64,000 bases of DNA from the NCBI GenBank assembly GCA_030737835.1, contig CM060854.1:8566860-8630859 (forward strand), given 5' to 3'. Shown piece after piece: positions 1 to 12,463 of the stretch (its first letter is position 1; each line of letters opens with the position of its first letter). The notes beneath the pieces are model-generated. The model was not told the DNA's origin. It did no database searches and saw only the letters and a program-made list of their open reading frames with translations. Position numbers and translations under genes: made by a program. The stretch is from Acorus gramineus (lineage: Eukaryota > Streptophyta > Magnoliopsida > Acorales > Acoraceae).

Positions 1-1087
1 AATATGAGTCTCCTAATTTGAAGCTCTTTAAACTCCTTTTTAACTTTTTTTTATATATAATAAATCTCGGCATTTAACTTAAAGCTCTTTCCCCTGTTTT
101 TTTATCACGGCATTTACTTGTATCTTATAAATGGATTTTTTTTTCATGGTTATTTTATATGTGTGTTTGTGTTGTGCTTTTTTTTTTCCCTTGTATAAGC
201 TATGTTGTTTTTATTTATATTTCTATGATACTTATTGATGAGGATGATGATTTGATTGTAGGTTCACTATGTTGGATTGCAAAGTGATTATGACTATATT
301 TGTGAAAATTCTTGAGTAGTAGAGCAAAAAAAAAAAAAAGGATGATGAAATGTACAACTAACAAGGTTTTATTTTATTTCTTCTGGATTTGAATTTCCAG
401 AGTTACATCTAACAAAAAAAAAAAATTTAATTTCATATTTGATAGACAGAAAGAGTAAGTTGTTAGTTTTAATATTTTGATTTTGTATTCACATTAATTT
501 TTATTAATCATGTCATTCACTTATATTTGTATTCGGTTTTAATTTTTTCCATGTGGAATATTAAATTTTATTATCATCAATTACTTTTAATAGCATTTGT
601 TTGTTATATCATATTTTTAGTAATCATGTATTTCACTTATTGTTATATGCCATGTACTTATTTATAGTTTATTTTTATTTTTATAAATCAATGTTGGTTT
701 ATTTTCTTCCATGTGAAGTACTAATTATTTGAGTTGTAAAAAAATAAATGAATTATTGATAATAAATAAAATTAAATGAGATAGAAAAATATCTATGAAC
801 CCTCGGCAACCGAAAAATTTATAAAACAATAATATATATCTATGACCCCTAGGAAACTGAAAATTTTATTAAAAATTTGTACTAAATTATCACCTCATGG
901 TGACAATTGATTTTTAAAAATATGTGTGTATTTACCTATCACGAAAAACCCACCCATAACTATCATTAATGAAGGTACAAAAAATAGAAATGAAAATTTG
1001 GACCATAAATAGCCGATAGCTTAATAAATATTATTTTTTAAATCTTATATGGATTTATCAAAATTGATTTTGTTTATTATAAAGATA
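1..1087. other. AT-rich gene-free sequence
   Basis: No supported gene is visible. The stretch is AT-rich with many homopolymer runs. A weak copy of a dispersed repeat also seen near 13280-13395 lies just downstream, at about 1365-1475. Confidence 0.6.
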
Positions 1088-2369
1088 CTAGTTGGATCTA
1101 CGCGCATCCGTGAGTGATCTATACTTTGTTTGAATTGAATTATATAAATTACTTTATATTATAATTAGAAGATAAACAAGAGTCCATATTATTATAAACA
1201 ATTCTTTTAAAACAAAAACAATATTTGAGAACTGGAGTTCTATCATGTATATTTTATATTTTTGAAACAAAAAATTTATTATTGTATTTCAGCATATACT
1301 TATTTTTCATATAACAATTCCATTTACAACTAGAAATACACCCTCTTATACCTCTTTATTTATTTAATAGTCATCTAATGATGTATATACATCTCCTTAT
1401 GTGAGATATATACCTTGTTATTTTTTTTAACATTTACTAAAAATGAATACATTAAATTCAAAATGGTGCAATGTTTACTATTTTAAAAAATTAAATATGT
1501 GATAACTGCATTTGGGGTTGTATTTGGAACTGTATCTAACATTAAGTGAAGATCCATTCAAAGCTATATTAAAAATAAAACAAAAAAAACATCTATTCTA
1601 TCTCTTTTAAGGACATTAATTTTTGAAAAGTTTTAGATTCAATCATTTTTACCAACCAAAATTAAGACCACAAAAAAATCAACAATTACATTTGATCAGA
1701 GTATGCACAGTCAACCACATAATCTAATTTTCGACCACTATCAATTAAAAAATGATTACCGAACCTCCTACAAACAGTCTAATCAATAAAAAAAAACAAT
1801 GCCGTGAAAAACCTAAAAATATATTTATTTTCACATATAAAGAAAAAGTGATACATATTGATCTAAAATCAATTAAAAAAAATTTAAATTCGAAAACACG
1901 ACATCCATCAATAATTTTATAGAAATCAAATGAGTTCAATTCCATCTATAATTTATGTATTTATTAATATGACTAAAATATTTATATTTTATAATTTTAT
2001 AGATATCCTAATGGTCTGAAAAATCATCGAATGAAATTTGAAGACCGAGGAGTCATGTTCTGAGATTAGGCACCTGCTTATAATTCTTGAAATCTGAATC
2101 AGGGACCTATTTATAACACATATGGGGTCCAGTTGTGAAACTGGTAGAACCTGGGGGTGGATCTGCAGAAAGCCCAGGAAAAGACAAAAGTAGTCGTTTG
2201 TTTTCTGTCAGTGACCTGATTATAAATATCAGGGATTTGTTTATAACATATATAGGGGTCGTTTTGTAAAACATATTGAACAGGGGGTTCTATCTGACAA
2301 TGACCCTGACAAAATTACAAAACGGCCCCCGATACGCCCATCCACTCGCGGTTTATAGAAGAGTATAGA
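1088..2369 (-). mobile_element. Non-autonomous Helitron (candidate)
   Basis: On the minus strand the element starts with TCTATACTCTTCTATAAACC (5' end at 2369, preceded by A) and ends in CTAG at 1091-1088, followed by T. This matches Helitron rules: 5'-TC, 3'-CTRR, insertion between A and T, no target duplication. Just before CTAG lies a short GGAT...ATCC palindrome around GCGCG, a weak version of the subterminal hairpin. No helicase or Rep coding sequence is present, so it would be non-autonomous (1282 bp). The termini are the only evidence. The 5-kb element at 50041-55045 has a very similar start. Confidence 0.55.
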
Positions 2370-3464
2370 TATAGAAATAGAATTTATTTTTTAAAAAATT
2401 ATATAAATATGAATATCTGAAATCCAAATAATGTTATGAGAGAATATTTAGATAAGATTTGAATAATTTGTAGTTAATATTAAAAATAAAATTAATTAAT
2501 TCTTTTTAGCTAGGAATAAAATTAATATTGAAGAACTCAAATTTTTCATATTTAACGTGAACGGAACTACAAAAGGGATTGCAAAATAGTGTACCAACAT
2601 TATAAATAAATTTATGAAAATAGTTTTTATTATCTCTTTCCTTCTTGTTCATATTCCAGGAGTGTTGTTTGTTAATAATAAATATCATTTTTTTTACTTA
2701 ATCTACCCATTTAATTTAATTGTTTTAATTGATCCTAAAAATTGCAAATCAGTAATTTATTTGATTTATTTAATTTATACACTAAATTTAATATTCTAGA
2801 ATTGTGCCATAATATTTTTTTTTTATCATTTATGTTAATTGGGTATATTAGGTTTTATATGAAGTTAAACTCTGATGCCTGAGACACTCTATGACTCATG
2901 TTAATTGATTTAAAGACTAATGCATTATCATATCATTCGCTACCTCAATTTGATAATCCGTCTTTTGCCATGTGGGTCACTATTTTTTCATTCAATTACT
3001 ATGTCTTTTTCATCATTTTTAGAATTCATTAGATAATGTAAAAAATAAATTAAAATGAGAGTATATGATCAAATAACAAAGTAGAGTTTTATTAAGAATT
3101 CTTTTTGACATTGAAAACACCTAAAAGGTAATTTTGTGTTTTCCTTTTTAGAGCATCTCTATTCCAAGATATGAACCAAGTTGATGGATGAATTTTTTTT
3201 TTTGTTCATGTGCCATGCCTTTTGCTAATTTATTATTATTATTATATGATTATGTCTTTCATCATCATGCCCTTTTATCATTGAATAAATGAATTTAAGA
3301 AGCATATATGTAAATACTAAATACCCATCAGAAACTTGAATGTCCGAGACCCTAGGTAGCTATAAGGTGTTAAACCAATTATTCTTGATGGTTTCTTAAA
3401 TCAATTGTTTTAATAGAGTATAATCTAACATTTACTTAATTATTCTTGACATAAGATTATTCAT
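2370..3464. other. AT-rich spacer, no gene seen
   Basis: Only short chance open frames occur, with no recognisable protein motif, in very AT-rich sequence. I see no transposon termini here. Confidence 0.55.
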
Positions 3465-3980
3465 CCTTAATAGCTATACTAGGATAGATAACAATCCATG
3501 CTGAATAGGTAAATTTTTGTTTGGTTGTTTTTTCTGTTATTCTCATTGAAAAACATAAAATTGATCTTTTTGTTGTTTGGTTCACCTTGGATAAAATAAG
3601 GATAAGTGGTAGATAAGAGATGGATAAGAGTTTATGACTTTTTAAATGACAACTATACCCCTACATAAATAATTTGTGTTTGAGAATAAGTATAAGAGAT
3701 GTGTGTGTGATATGATAGATGTGACAGTTTTTGAAATGTGTGCAGAGAGTGTTAGGTTAGATAAATTTTTTAAAATGACAGAGAATGGTATTTTTATCCA
3801 TTGGCATAGATAAGCCCTGATAAGCAATTCCATCATTTTCTTAGAATAGTTATCAGGCCTTATCCTAGCTTATCTAGGCATAGCTATCAAGGTTTATTCT
3901 TGTCAAACAAACAGCTGTTTGGGGGCTATTCTACTGTATTCTTCCCTATCCATTATTTATTCTTCACCACAAACGGGGGG
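3465..3980. mobile_element. PIF/Harbinger-like MITE, left end degraded
   Basis: The right end reads ACAAACGGGGGG followed by TTA, as expected for a PIF/Harbinger MITE with a 3-bp TTA/TAA target duplication. The body (GATAGATAACAATCC, then GTTATTCTCATTG, then GGATAAGAGTTTATGA) is shared with copies at 4581-5109, 14171-14692 (opposite orientation) and 47791-48311. The left terminus does not match the right one and is probably truncated. No transposase coding is present. Confidence 0.6.
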
Positions 3981-4580
3981 TTAGGATGCAAGAAATGCCA
4001 GGTTTAGAGTGTGTACAAATAACAAATCGATGTATAAAAAATATGACTAATGGACAGTGTATACAATTAATTTTAATTAATTATAATGTTATTAAAAATA
4101 ACATTTTAATATATTGTTCGCTTTTTCTTTATTCAATTGAAAGTTATTCAATTTACCCAATGTTTATTTATGAACACTTGGTCTTTTATTTATCTTTTAT
4201 TTATAGGTACAAAAACTTTAGATGAGTCTTTATATTATTTTTTTTATATTTTTCTAGCTTAAAAATGTTGATGATTCTTCATTCATTACGTTAGTTATTG
4301 AACAAATAAGTATTCGATATAATAAATAAAAATGTGTCCACTGTTTTTTTTTCTTTAATCAAAATTTCTGATTGATATTTAAATTAAGATATGTACATGT
4401 TATCTTTGTATATATTAAATGAAATAGAAAATATTATTTTTAGCATTGTATTTATAAACACATTTTGTATTTTTATTTAATGATATTTAATTTTATGTAA
4501 TTATCATTATTTTTATTTATATATATATAACTAAGATGTTGAACCACGTGCTATATAACTAGTATAATAGTATAAAAATA

Positions 4581-5109
4581 CCCCCCGTATGGGGTGTGAA
4601 ATTGGGTTATTCGCTCCCGATAGCTATACTGGGATAGATAACAATCCAGGCTGAATAAGTAATTTTTTGTTTGGTTGTTTTTTTTGTTATTCTCATTGGA
4701 AAACGTAAAAATGACTTTTTTGTTGTTTGGTTCACCTTGGATAAAGTGATGATAAATGGTTGATAAGGGATGAATAAGAGTTTATGATTTTTTAAATGAC
4801 AATTATACCCCCTGGGAATAGTGTGAGAGATATATGATTGATTTGATAGATGTGACAGTTTTTTTAAATCTATGTGAGTCTGTTAGGTGAGAAATTTTTT
4901 TTAAAATGACGAAGAAGGGTATTTTTATCCATTGGTATAGATAAGCCTTGATAAGCAATTCCACAATTTTCTGAGAATAGTTATCAGGCCTTATCCTAAC
5001 TTATCCAGACATAACTATCGGGGTTTATTCTGTCAAAACAAACAGCTTTTTTTTACTATTCTCTTGTATTCTTCCTTATTCTGGGTTTATGTCTCTAGGC
5101 ATACGGAGG
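4581..5109. mobile_element. MITE, same family as 3.5, 14.2 and 47.8 kb
   Basis: The termini are imperfect inverted repeats: CCCCCCGTATGGGGTGTG at left, and the reverse complement of TAGGCATACGGAGG at right. The internal sequence closely follows the copies at 47791-48311 and (inverted) 14171-14692. Non-coding; the superfamily is inferred from the termini and from related copies with TTA/TAA duplications. Confidence 0.65.
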
Positions 5110-5271
5110 ATAGTGTTTAGCCACTTGTAACCCATATTTTATTATTAAATATTATATATATATATAATGTAGGTATTGATGACAAATCCAAAAAGATGAT
5201 TAGCACGCATGTGTTCAGCCAGCATGCACGTATTTTAAGATTGCTTAACGTTTACATATATAATAATAATA

Positions 5272-5804
5272 GGGAAAAATCCATATAAACCCCTGTAAAC
5301 TGATTGAAATCTATATAACCCTCCAACTTTTTTTTTAAATCTATAACCCTCTAAAAACACTTAATAAATCCAAATAACTCTGAAAAAAAATTACGTTTAC
5401 AGATGATGAATATTTTATAAATATTCTGTTTAGTTAACTTTGGTAGAAAATACAGTATACCAAAAAAATTTACAATGTGTTAAAAATGTGAATTTTTTTT
5501 TTATAAATAACAATTTTACCCTTCCGAATAGAGTTTTATAATATATCCAAAGATGGTAAAATCATCATTTTTATAGGTTTTTTACATTTTTAATATATTA
5601 TAATGATTTTTTAGTATATCGTGTTTTTAGTCAAAGTTAACTAAACGAAATATGCACAAAATATTCACCATGTATTAAAAAATTTTTATTTAGAGGGTTA
5701 TTTGGATTTACAAGGTGTTTTCAAGGGGTTATATGGATTTTAAGAAAAGTAAGGGGGTTATATGAATTTCAGTCAGATTTCAGGGAGTTGTATGGATTTT
5801 TCCC
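5272..5804. mobile_element. Long-TIR MITE (Mutator-like)
   Basis: Starts GGGAAAAATCCATATAA and ends with its inverted counterpart TATGGATTTTTCCC. The two halves are inverted copies over most of the 533 bp. Flanks ATAATAATA and GTAATAATA match at 8 of 9 positions, consistent with the 9-bp target duplication of Mutator-like elements. The copy at 44852-45379 has the same termini and an exact 9-bp duplication. Non-coding. Confidence 0.75.
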
Positions 5805-5850
5805 GTAATAATATGCATCATCAAGTACCAACCATGCATTAAAAAAAAGA

Positions 5851-6345
5851 GGAAAAAATCCATATAACCCCCTGTAATCTTTCTGATATCCATATAACCC
5901 CATGTGATCTCAATAAATCCATATAACCCCATGTAAACACACCATAAATGCAAATAACTCTCCGCAATTAAAAATTCTTTAACAAATTTGGAATATTTTG
6001 AATATATTTCGTTATCTAAATTATGATTAACAAATATGTATTCTTTTAACCTTATGAAAGCAGCCAATATTTAAAAAAAAACCCTAAAAGAGTGTAAAAT
6101 TAGAAATATGAGGGGTTTTTTTTTAACTATTGACTGTTTTTCAAGGGTTAAAAGAATACATATTTGTTAATCATGGTTTAGATAACGGAAAATATTCAAA
6201 ATATTTCAACTCTGTTAAAGAATTTTAACCGTAAAGGATTATTTGCATTTATGGTGTGTTTACAGGGGGTTATATGGATATATTGAGATTACATGGGGTT
6301 ATATAGATATCAAAAAGATTGTAGGGGGTTATATGGATTTTTCCC
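5851..6345. mobile_element. Long-TIR MITE, sister of 5272-5804
   Basis: Begins GGAAAAAATCCATATAACCC and ends GGGTTATATGGATTTTTCCC, with inverted halves built from repeated CCATATAACCCC modules. It lies 46 bp after the previous element and is related to it, but clearly diverged. The flanks are A-rich and give no clean target duplication. An open frame of 95 codons on the minus strand is only a by-product of the repeats. Confidence 0.7.
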
Positions 6346-7017
6346 TAAAAAACCATAAATAGATCTTCTTTGCTTATGCTTTCTCTTTTACCCTTCTTTT
6401 TAGTTGAGGAATATAAAATACACACCTTCCAATAAAGTTGGCAGGTCTTCCAAACCTAGATGCAAACGTTGCATTTAAAACATCTTTAAGGAAAAAAAAT
6501 GTGCCATTAATTTAGTAAACACTTTTGGTCCTCTCATTTGAAGCAGCAAAAATAACCTTTGATCGAATCAAAATTGATGTGGAAGTGTCACATAATGTGC
6601 AATGAAAAGTCATGTTCAATTTTTTTTTTTCTAAGCTGAAGATAGACATGCATCTTCACCGACTTCGGTCTTCACCAATATTATATTTTTCCTTTTTAAG
6701 ACTTTCTTTCTTTCCGTTTTGACTGCACAAAATACGACAATTGAATTTACAGCTACAAATTGGATCCCACGTCTATGTCAGACTAACACTGATTGGATCA
6801 CATTCCATTCACATATATAATATTTGGTGAATTTAAATCTAAAATAAATTTAAAACATAATGCAGAGAGAAATAAGAAAAGAAATGATAAGAAAGGGATT
6901 ACATTAATCTTATTTATATACTCCAAAATCTAAGTTTGGATAGATTCAAATCCAATTTGTTCATCAAATCATTTAGTTGAGATTTGATTCTATCCTATTA
7001 CAATTCAATGAACTCTT
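6346..7017. other. Gene-free spacer
   Basis: No coding sequence, RNA gene or transposon terminus is recognised. Confidence 0.5.
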
Positions 7018-7026
7018 TATTTCTAA

Positions 7027-8144
7027 GGGCACATCTACTCTCACCAACTATTTGTCTAATAACACCAACAAAAAAAATAAAAAAAAATATTTATAAATTT
7101 AATTTGAACATCACTAATCTCACCAATCATTCGACGGTCAACTTGTCAACCTTCTTTTAGAACAGTCGACAATTGGTCTGTCAATCTTTATTTAATAATC
7201 TTCGACAGTCATCCTGTCAACCTTCTTTTACAATCTCTTCATCAGTCTCCCTGTCAACTTTCCTTTACAAACTTTGATAGCAGCTCTGTCAACTTTCCTT
7301 TACAACATTCAACAAAATCTCTGTCAATTTTTCTTTCCACCTTCGATCTTAACAGTGTCGAACTGAGTATTTTTTAAAAAGAAAACCTAAGACACATTTG
7401 ATCACATTCAACATTAAATGTAAAGTAAAATTATCATCTGTTTATGGCTTTGTAAGGATTGGGTTAATGAGTATGGTTATTTAGTTGTAAGATTTTAGAA
7501 AAACTCAGGGAGTGAAGATTTTGAGATAGACGGAGTTTTAAAAAAACTTATATTTAATGGAAGATTTTGGTTTTAAATTAGAGTATGTGGATTAGATTAA
7601 TTGGTTCTGATTTTCCGCAATAGTTTTGCATGCAAATGCAAGGAGGTTGAAAAACATTAGTTGTTGCTTTTGGTTCAAGTGTTTTTATTAGTAGTCATGT
7701 GGTAATTGTAATGTAAGTGTTGAATGTAATGTGGATGTGTTGATATTTTGATGTACATTGAATGTTGAATGTGGTCAAATGTGTCTCAAGTTTTAATTTG
7801 AAAAAATATTTGGTTCGACACTGCGAAGGTCGAATAATCCCTCCTAGGTCGACATACCAACTGTCAAATGTTGTAAATGAAAATTGACAAAGTTATTGTC
7901 GAAGTTTGTAAAAGAAGGTTGACAGAGAGACTGTCGAATGTTGTAAAAAAAGTTGACAAAATGACTATCGAATTTATTAGATAAATGTTAATAGACCAAC
8001 TGTCAATTGTTATATAAGAAGGTTGACAGATCGACCGTCGAATGATTTGTGGAATTAGTGATATTCAAATTAAATTTATATATGTGTTTTTTGTTTTTTT
8101 GGTTAGTGTTACTAGGCAAATGGTGTGTGGGGATAGACGTGCCC
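7027..8144. mobile_element. Foldback transposon with tandem-repeat arms (Mutator-like)
   Basis: A 1118-bp element whose arms are inverted copies. Left GGGCACATCTACTCTCACC pairs with the reverse complement of the right end, which starts GGGCACGTCTATCCCCACAC. Flanks TATTTCTAA (7018-7026) and TATTCCTAA (8145-8153) match at 8 of 9 bases, as for a Mutator-type 9-bp target duplication. Inside each arm, repeats of about 31-33 bp alternate TCGACAGT-type and TGTCAACCTTCTTTTAC-type modules. The centre (about 7375-7805) is also partly inverted (ATTCAACATTAAATG against its complement). No transposase is encoded. Confidence 0.82.
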
Positions 8145-8153
8145 TATTCCTAA

Positions 8154-9170
8154 CAATTCCTACATCATAAGCTTTGTCCCGGTCAAATGTAATTTCCACT
8201 ATTAAATGTACCAAAAGTCACTTTCGGCTCTGGTCAAAACCACAGATTGTTTGGAAAAAATTGCTCAACATAACAAATTAACAGCTGGTGTTTAAACATG
8301 TTGGACAGTGATATATATAAAAGGCAAAAATAAAAATCACAAACCATTCCATGATGTCTAAAGAGTCTGAACTTGTCAAACTTAAAAAGTTCAATGTCTA
8401 TTAATTTGTTATCAAAATTGTGATGTGTGATTCAATCATATCCACTCATCTTAATTAGAAACTGACATGTGAAAACTGACATGTACATGTTTTCAGAATC
8501 CGTCAATTAATAATTCAATGATTTATGACTTGTATGCCTGAAATAATAAAAAGTGTGAAGGACTGATAGTTAACCTGACTCTGTTGGTCAATTTGATTTG
8601 GAATCCTAACAATCAGGTTTAATTCATTTACATGAATGTACATGTTTTTAGAATGGGTCAGTTAACAATAAAACGTGTGGGGTTTTGACAGTGAACCTGA
8701 CTCTCCACCAACATTGGAAATAATGGAAGATGTACCCTAGTGGGTCCAAATTTAATTTTGGTAGTTGTGGAGTTCAAATCATCAAGTTACAACTTAGAAC
8801 CACCCAATATACAAAATTAAAGTATTTCGATTAGTTTTGCACTCACGTTTTGAAATACTGTATAATCGTAAAGTGAAGTATATATTTCCACATAAATTAA
8901 AATACAACATCGAGTGATTTTAATGCATGCATTTTTATATTTTTTTTCTAATAAAGTATGCGACTATATAATCTCTTGTCTCCCATTTGAGTGAAACATA
9001 AACAAAGAATATGGGAAATAAAAGAAAAAAAAACTAAGGATATCTTGATAACTATTCTTGGGGGTGCTGGAATTACATTTCAAAGTTTATCTATGTCAAT
9101 GAATAAAAATATCTTTTTGTGTTATTTAAAAAATTATCTTATTTAACACTCTCACACGCATTTAAAAAAT
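8154..9170. other. Gene-free spacer
   Basis: Short local near-duplications occur (for example ACATGTACATGTTTTCAGAAT near 8480 and a related string near 8637), but no gene or transposon ends are visible. Confidence 0.5.
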
Positions 9171-9178
9171 GTCACATG

Positions 9179-10587
9179 CAGGGGCGGTGGCAAGTGTAAC
9201 ACTATGGGGTCAATTGACCCCATCAAACTTTAAAAAAAAAATTAAACTACCTAACCTATCTAAGATATCCCATATTTACACATTAACCCAAGCCCATTTA
9301 AAAAAAAAAACCGGAAAATGTGGGATACTCAGATTGCATGGGGTGGGTATTTATTGTGCATTCAATTTTTAAAACAACCACATTGTACCCAATATTCACC
9401 ACATCATACTTAATATTCATCAAAAAAGTAAAAAAAAACCTACATCCTCACCCCACCTTACATATATTAAAAAAATTTGGGACTCTTTGTCTTCTGTAAA
9501 GTCTGTAGACCCTCGCCATGGACGCATCGATCACCCACATTGCCGATCGGCGATTGCCACTTTCAAGTTTCAATCATCTCTGAGCACGTTGTCAATTTCC
9601 TCTTCCTACTCTGCTTCAGGTTTCTAGTCCTGAATTTAATTTTGATTTATTTTTTCTTTTTTGTTTTATTTTTAATCTAAAACTCTTCCATCATTGCATA
9701 ATCTTGTATGAATAATAAATAAAACTCATCAATATTACACCCTTTTTTTTTCTTCACATGCCTATGTATCAAAAGCCCTTTCACGGCTTCACCTGTCTGT
9801 TTGAATAATTATAAAAAATCATGGATTTGGTTCAAATTTTTAATTGATTAGTTGTTTGATTTTGTATGTATTTACATTTATTAAAAATTTATTTTATAGA
9901 TTTTGCAATTTGTTCAATGGATAAATTTTTAAAGAGAAAATCAACTATAGAGCAAGATTTTTCTCCTACCGAAAAAAATCGTGGTGCTAAGCAAAGTCAT
10001 GTTGATGTGAACAATCTTCCTTTAGATCCAGGGCTAAGAAAAAAAATTTCAACTTATCATCCTAATGCTTATGATAAGAAGAAGTTCATTTATCTTGCTG
10101 GGCTTTATCCATCTGATTTTTCTGCAGCAAACCTTCTGGTGCTTAATAATCAACTTTAGATTTATATTATTGATATGCGTTCCAACAATGAGTCTTTAGA
10201 ATTAAAAGGAATTTGTGATCTTGCTCGAAAGTTGGTGGAGACAAAGAAACACCTCGTATATCCCTTGGTTTATTTGTTTCTAAACATACTGGTTGCGACT
10301 GCAAGTGTTGAAAGAGCTTTTCCAGGAATGAAAATCATCAAGAGCCGATTGCGAAACAAAATGGGAGATCAATGGATGAATGATTGTTTGGTTACATATA
10401 TTGAAAAGGATATATTTAATATGTTGATACTGAAATTATCATGCAATGATTTTAAAATATGAAATCTCATCGAGGACAATTATAAAAGTTTATATATTGG
10501 AAATCCTTGATTTTTTTTTATGGTTTATTTTTTTTAATGTCAGTTTTTGAATGACCCCATCTATAAAAATTATTGGAGCCGCCACTG
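9179..10587 (+). mobile_element. Internally deleted hAT transposon with exact 8-bp TSD
   Basis: The element runs from CAGGGGCGGTGGCAAG to GGAGCCGCCACTG, short inverted termini typical of hAT elements. It is flanked by perfect 8-bp copies of GTCACATG at 9171-9178 and 10588-10595. At 1409 bp it is much shorter than an autonomous element. It retains the beginning and the end of a transposase gene (separate entry) and lacks the zinc-finger and catalytic middle, so it is non-autonomous. Confidence 0.92.
9917..10462 (+). pseudogene. hAT transposase remnant (N-terminus joined to C-terminal dimerisation domain)
   Basis: From ATG 9917 the frame starts MDKFLKRKS and contains DPGLRKKISTYHPN, the N-terminus typical of plant ZMYM1/TTF-type hAT transposase-like proteins. 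It then jumps directly to the C-terminal region. The same frame has a stop at 10157-10159 and resumes through 10462 with DLARKLVETKKH, ATASVERAFPGMKIIKSRLR and MGDQWMNDCLVTYIEKD, the hAT C-terminal dimerisation signature. The BED/TTF zinc finger and most of the catalytic region are missing. Combined with the stop this is a dead gene, although the terminal 90 or so residues are still well preserved. Confidence 0.88.
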
Positions 10588-10595
10588 GTCACATG

Positions 10596-11116
10596 CACAT
10601 ATCAAATCACACACATCTATCTTTTACACTTATTTCTAAACACAAATATGCAATTTATGTAGAAATATAATTGTCATATAAAATAAAAGTCATTAAATTT
10701 GTATCCATCACTCATCATCGATTTATTCAATGTGAACCAAAGAACAAAAATATCATTTTTATATTTTTCAATGATAATAGAAAATGTAAAATTTATTCAT
10801 TTTGTATGGATTATTATTTATTCTATTGTAGTTATTGAAGACGAATAACTCTATATTTCATCTCAGAAAAGGGTTTAAGATTTTGACGACTGACTTAGGT
10901 TTGTTATTTATTTTTGGTAGATTTAGATAAGTTTGCTATGAGTATTTTTAATAGATTTAGTAGATCTGGACCGGTTAGTGAATAGTTCCACATCCAGACC
11001 CGATTCGATATGAGGTGTGAGGACCTGACATGTTGGACCCACACTTTGACGTGGCTAACCCGTTTTCTAAAACCTGGTCGGGTCTGGGTGGAACACAAGA
11101 CCCGACATAAAGTGTT
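10596..11116. other. Gene-free spacer
   Basis: No gene is supported. A CACATC.../GATGTG-rich section and a short GC-richer patch (10960-11100) are visible. A minus-strand open frame here shows no known motif. Confidence 0.45.
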
Positions 11117-11345
11117 GCTGTTTTTATTTATTTATTTATTTATTTATGACAGAGGAGTTTTTCGTTTGCTGACCTTACGGTCAAGCTGATAGGTTATTTT
11201 TGAATGGTTGTCCCTGATCCTATAGAAAATTCTTTTGAATTTTGTCTAATAAACAGGAGGTATGACACAACGTCAAGACTTGAACTCAAAACGTACCTTT
11301 AACACACAGGTAAATCTTGAACCGTTGTGCTATGATCACATGAGA
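11117..11345 (-). mobile_element. tRNA-derived SINE
   Basis: Read on the minus strand it has an A-box TAGCACAACGG (11332-11322) and a B-box GAGTTCAAGTC (11287-11277) spaced as in a tRNA-type Pol III promoter. An unrelated body follows, then a simple-repeat 3' tail of ATAA units (11148-11117). This is the standard layout of a plant SINE. A related body without the A-box is found at 38848-38965 and again in the duplicate copy near 61990-62115. Confidence 0.8.
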
Positions 11346-11402
11346 CATAAATCTTACTGATATTAACAAAATAAAAAAATTGTCACCATCATTTGTGGAT
11401 TG

Positions 11403-12458
11403 TGTTAGAAAAACTTGGGTTTTGACCAATTTTGAGTTAAAATGAGTTTGGGTTCCACTAATTAGAATCAGTGGAAACTCATTGGATTATGTTCCTCTCG
11501 TTGAGTAAATGAACGTAGTTTATTTACATTCTCACAACTAATTTTAGGTGAATGAGAAAATTGGATCCAAAGTTCTTCAAATAATATGATGAAAGTGGTT
11601 GGTGGTTGGGGAAGAAAGAAAAGCTATAGTCCCATATCGGTTAAAAAAGAAAAATATTAAGGATTTATAAGATATGCTCTTTGTACTCTAGTGAATTGGT
11701 TATGATGGACACTTGTGGTGGGCCTTTCCATGCGTGGTGGTGCTATGCAACACCGCGCGTGGGGCAATTTTAGAGGCGCATCGTTGCTAGGAGTTAGAGC
11801 ATTTTCTTTTTGGACCTTTTGTCAGATCGGACGGTGGAGATCATTCTGATCAAATGAAATCTGGACCGTCAATCGAATAAATCCGCAGATGTAGTATGGA
11901 CCGTCGGATCGACGGTTACTCTGACCGTTGGATTTTTTAATGGAGGGCTGCCTTAGACTCTGTTTCAGTGAAAACTGAAACAGAGGAATGGACTCCTCCA
12001 AGAGTCATTTCAACCAATTTTTCTACTCTGTAAAATCCACCATAGTTTGTATTTGTTAGATCATCCAATTCATTCACTGCAATAGATATTCTCAGGGTGC
12101 ATTCGAGTCCAGTCCAGTTCATTTGAGTGCATTCATACAGTCAGTAAACAGAGAGAGAGTATCAAACACAAAGTTGGTTCGCTGTCCATATGGTTTGAAG
12201 TGCTGCTACCGTAGGGAGATCTGCCGTTGTATCCTGGGAGATAGTCGCTGCATCCGTGAGCACCTGTGCGAGGCGATTAGTGTCTTAAGGACATAGAGTC
12301 CAACTCTAGCCTCGGTCTTCATAAAAAAGGAACAGATTCGTCAACTCCAGTATAGTTGTTCTTATTCCTCGTGTTTGCGTTTTTCTTCTATATAATACTA
12401 TTAATTTATATATATATACTATTTTATAAACATAACCGGTTCACTTAATTTTCTAACA
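11403..12458. mobile_element. Solo LTR with exact 5-bp TSD
   Basis: Begins TGTTAGAAAAACTTGGG and ends AATTTTCTAACA (TG...CA with longer inverted ends). It is flanked by perfect GATTG duplications at 11398-11402 and 12459-12463. The 1056-bp length and internal promoter-like CCCATATCGG and TTTATAAGATATGCTC segments fit a plant retrotransposon LTR, probably Copia. No primer-binding site or coding sequence adjoins it, so it is a solo LTR left by LTR-LTR recombination. Orientation is not firmly set, though the promoter-like block favours plus. Confidence 0.88.
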
Positions 12459-12463
12459 GATTG

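Noticed and set aside
4540..4562. CTAGT after CACGTG near 4560, possible Helitron end
   Set aside because: No stable hairpin at the right distance and no matching TC start was found.
5780..6067. 95-codon minus-strand frame with repeated GGYMD
   Set aside because: Produced by CCATATAACCCC repeats of the MITE arm.
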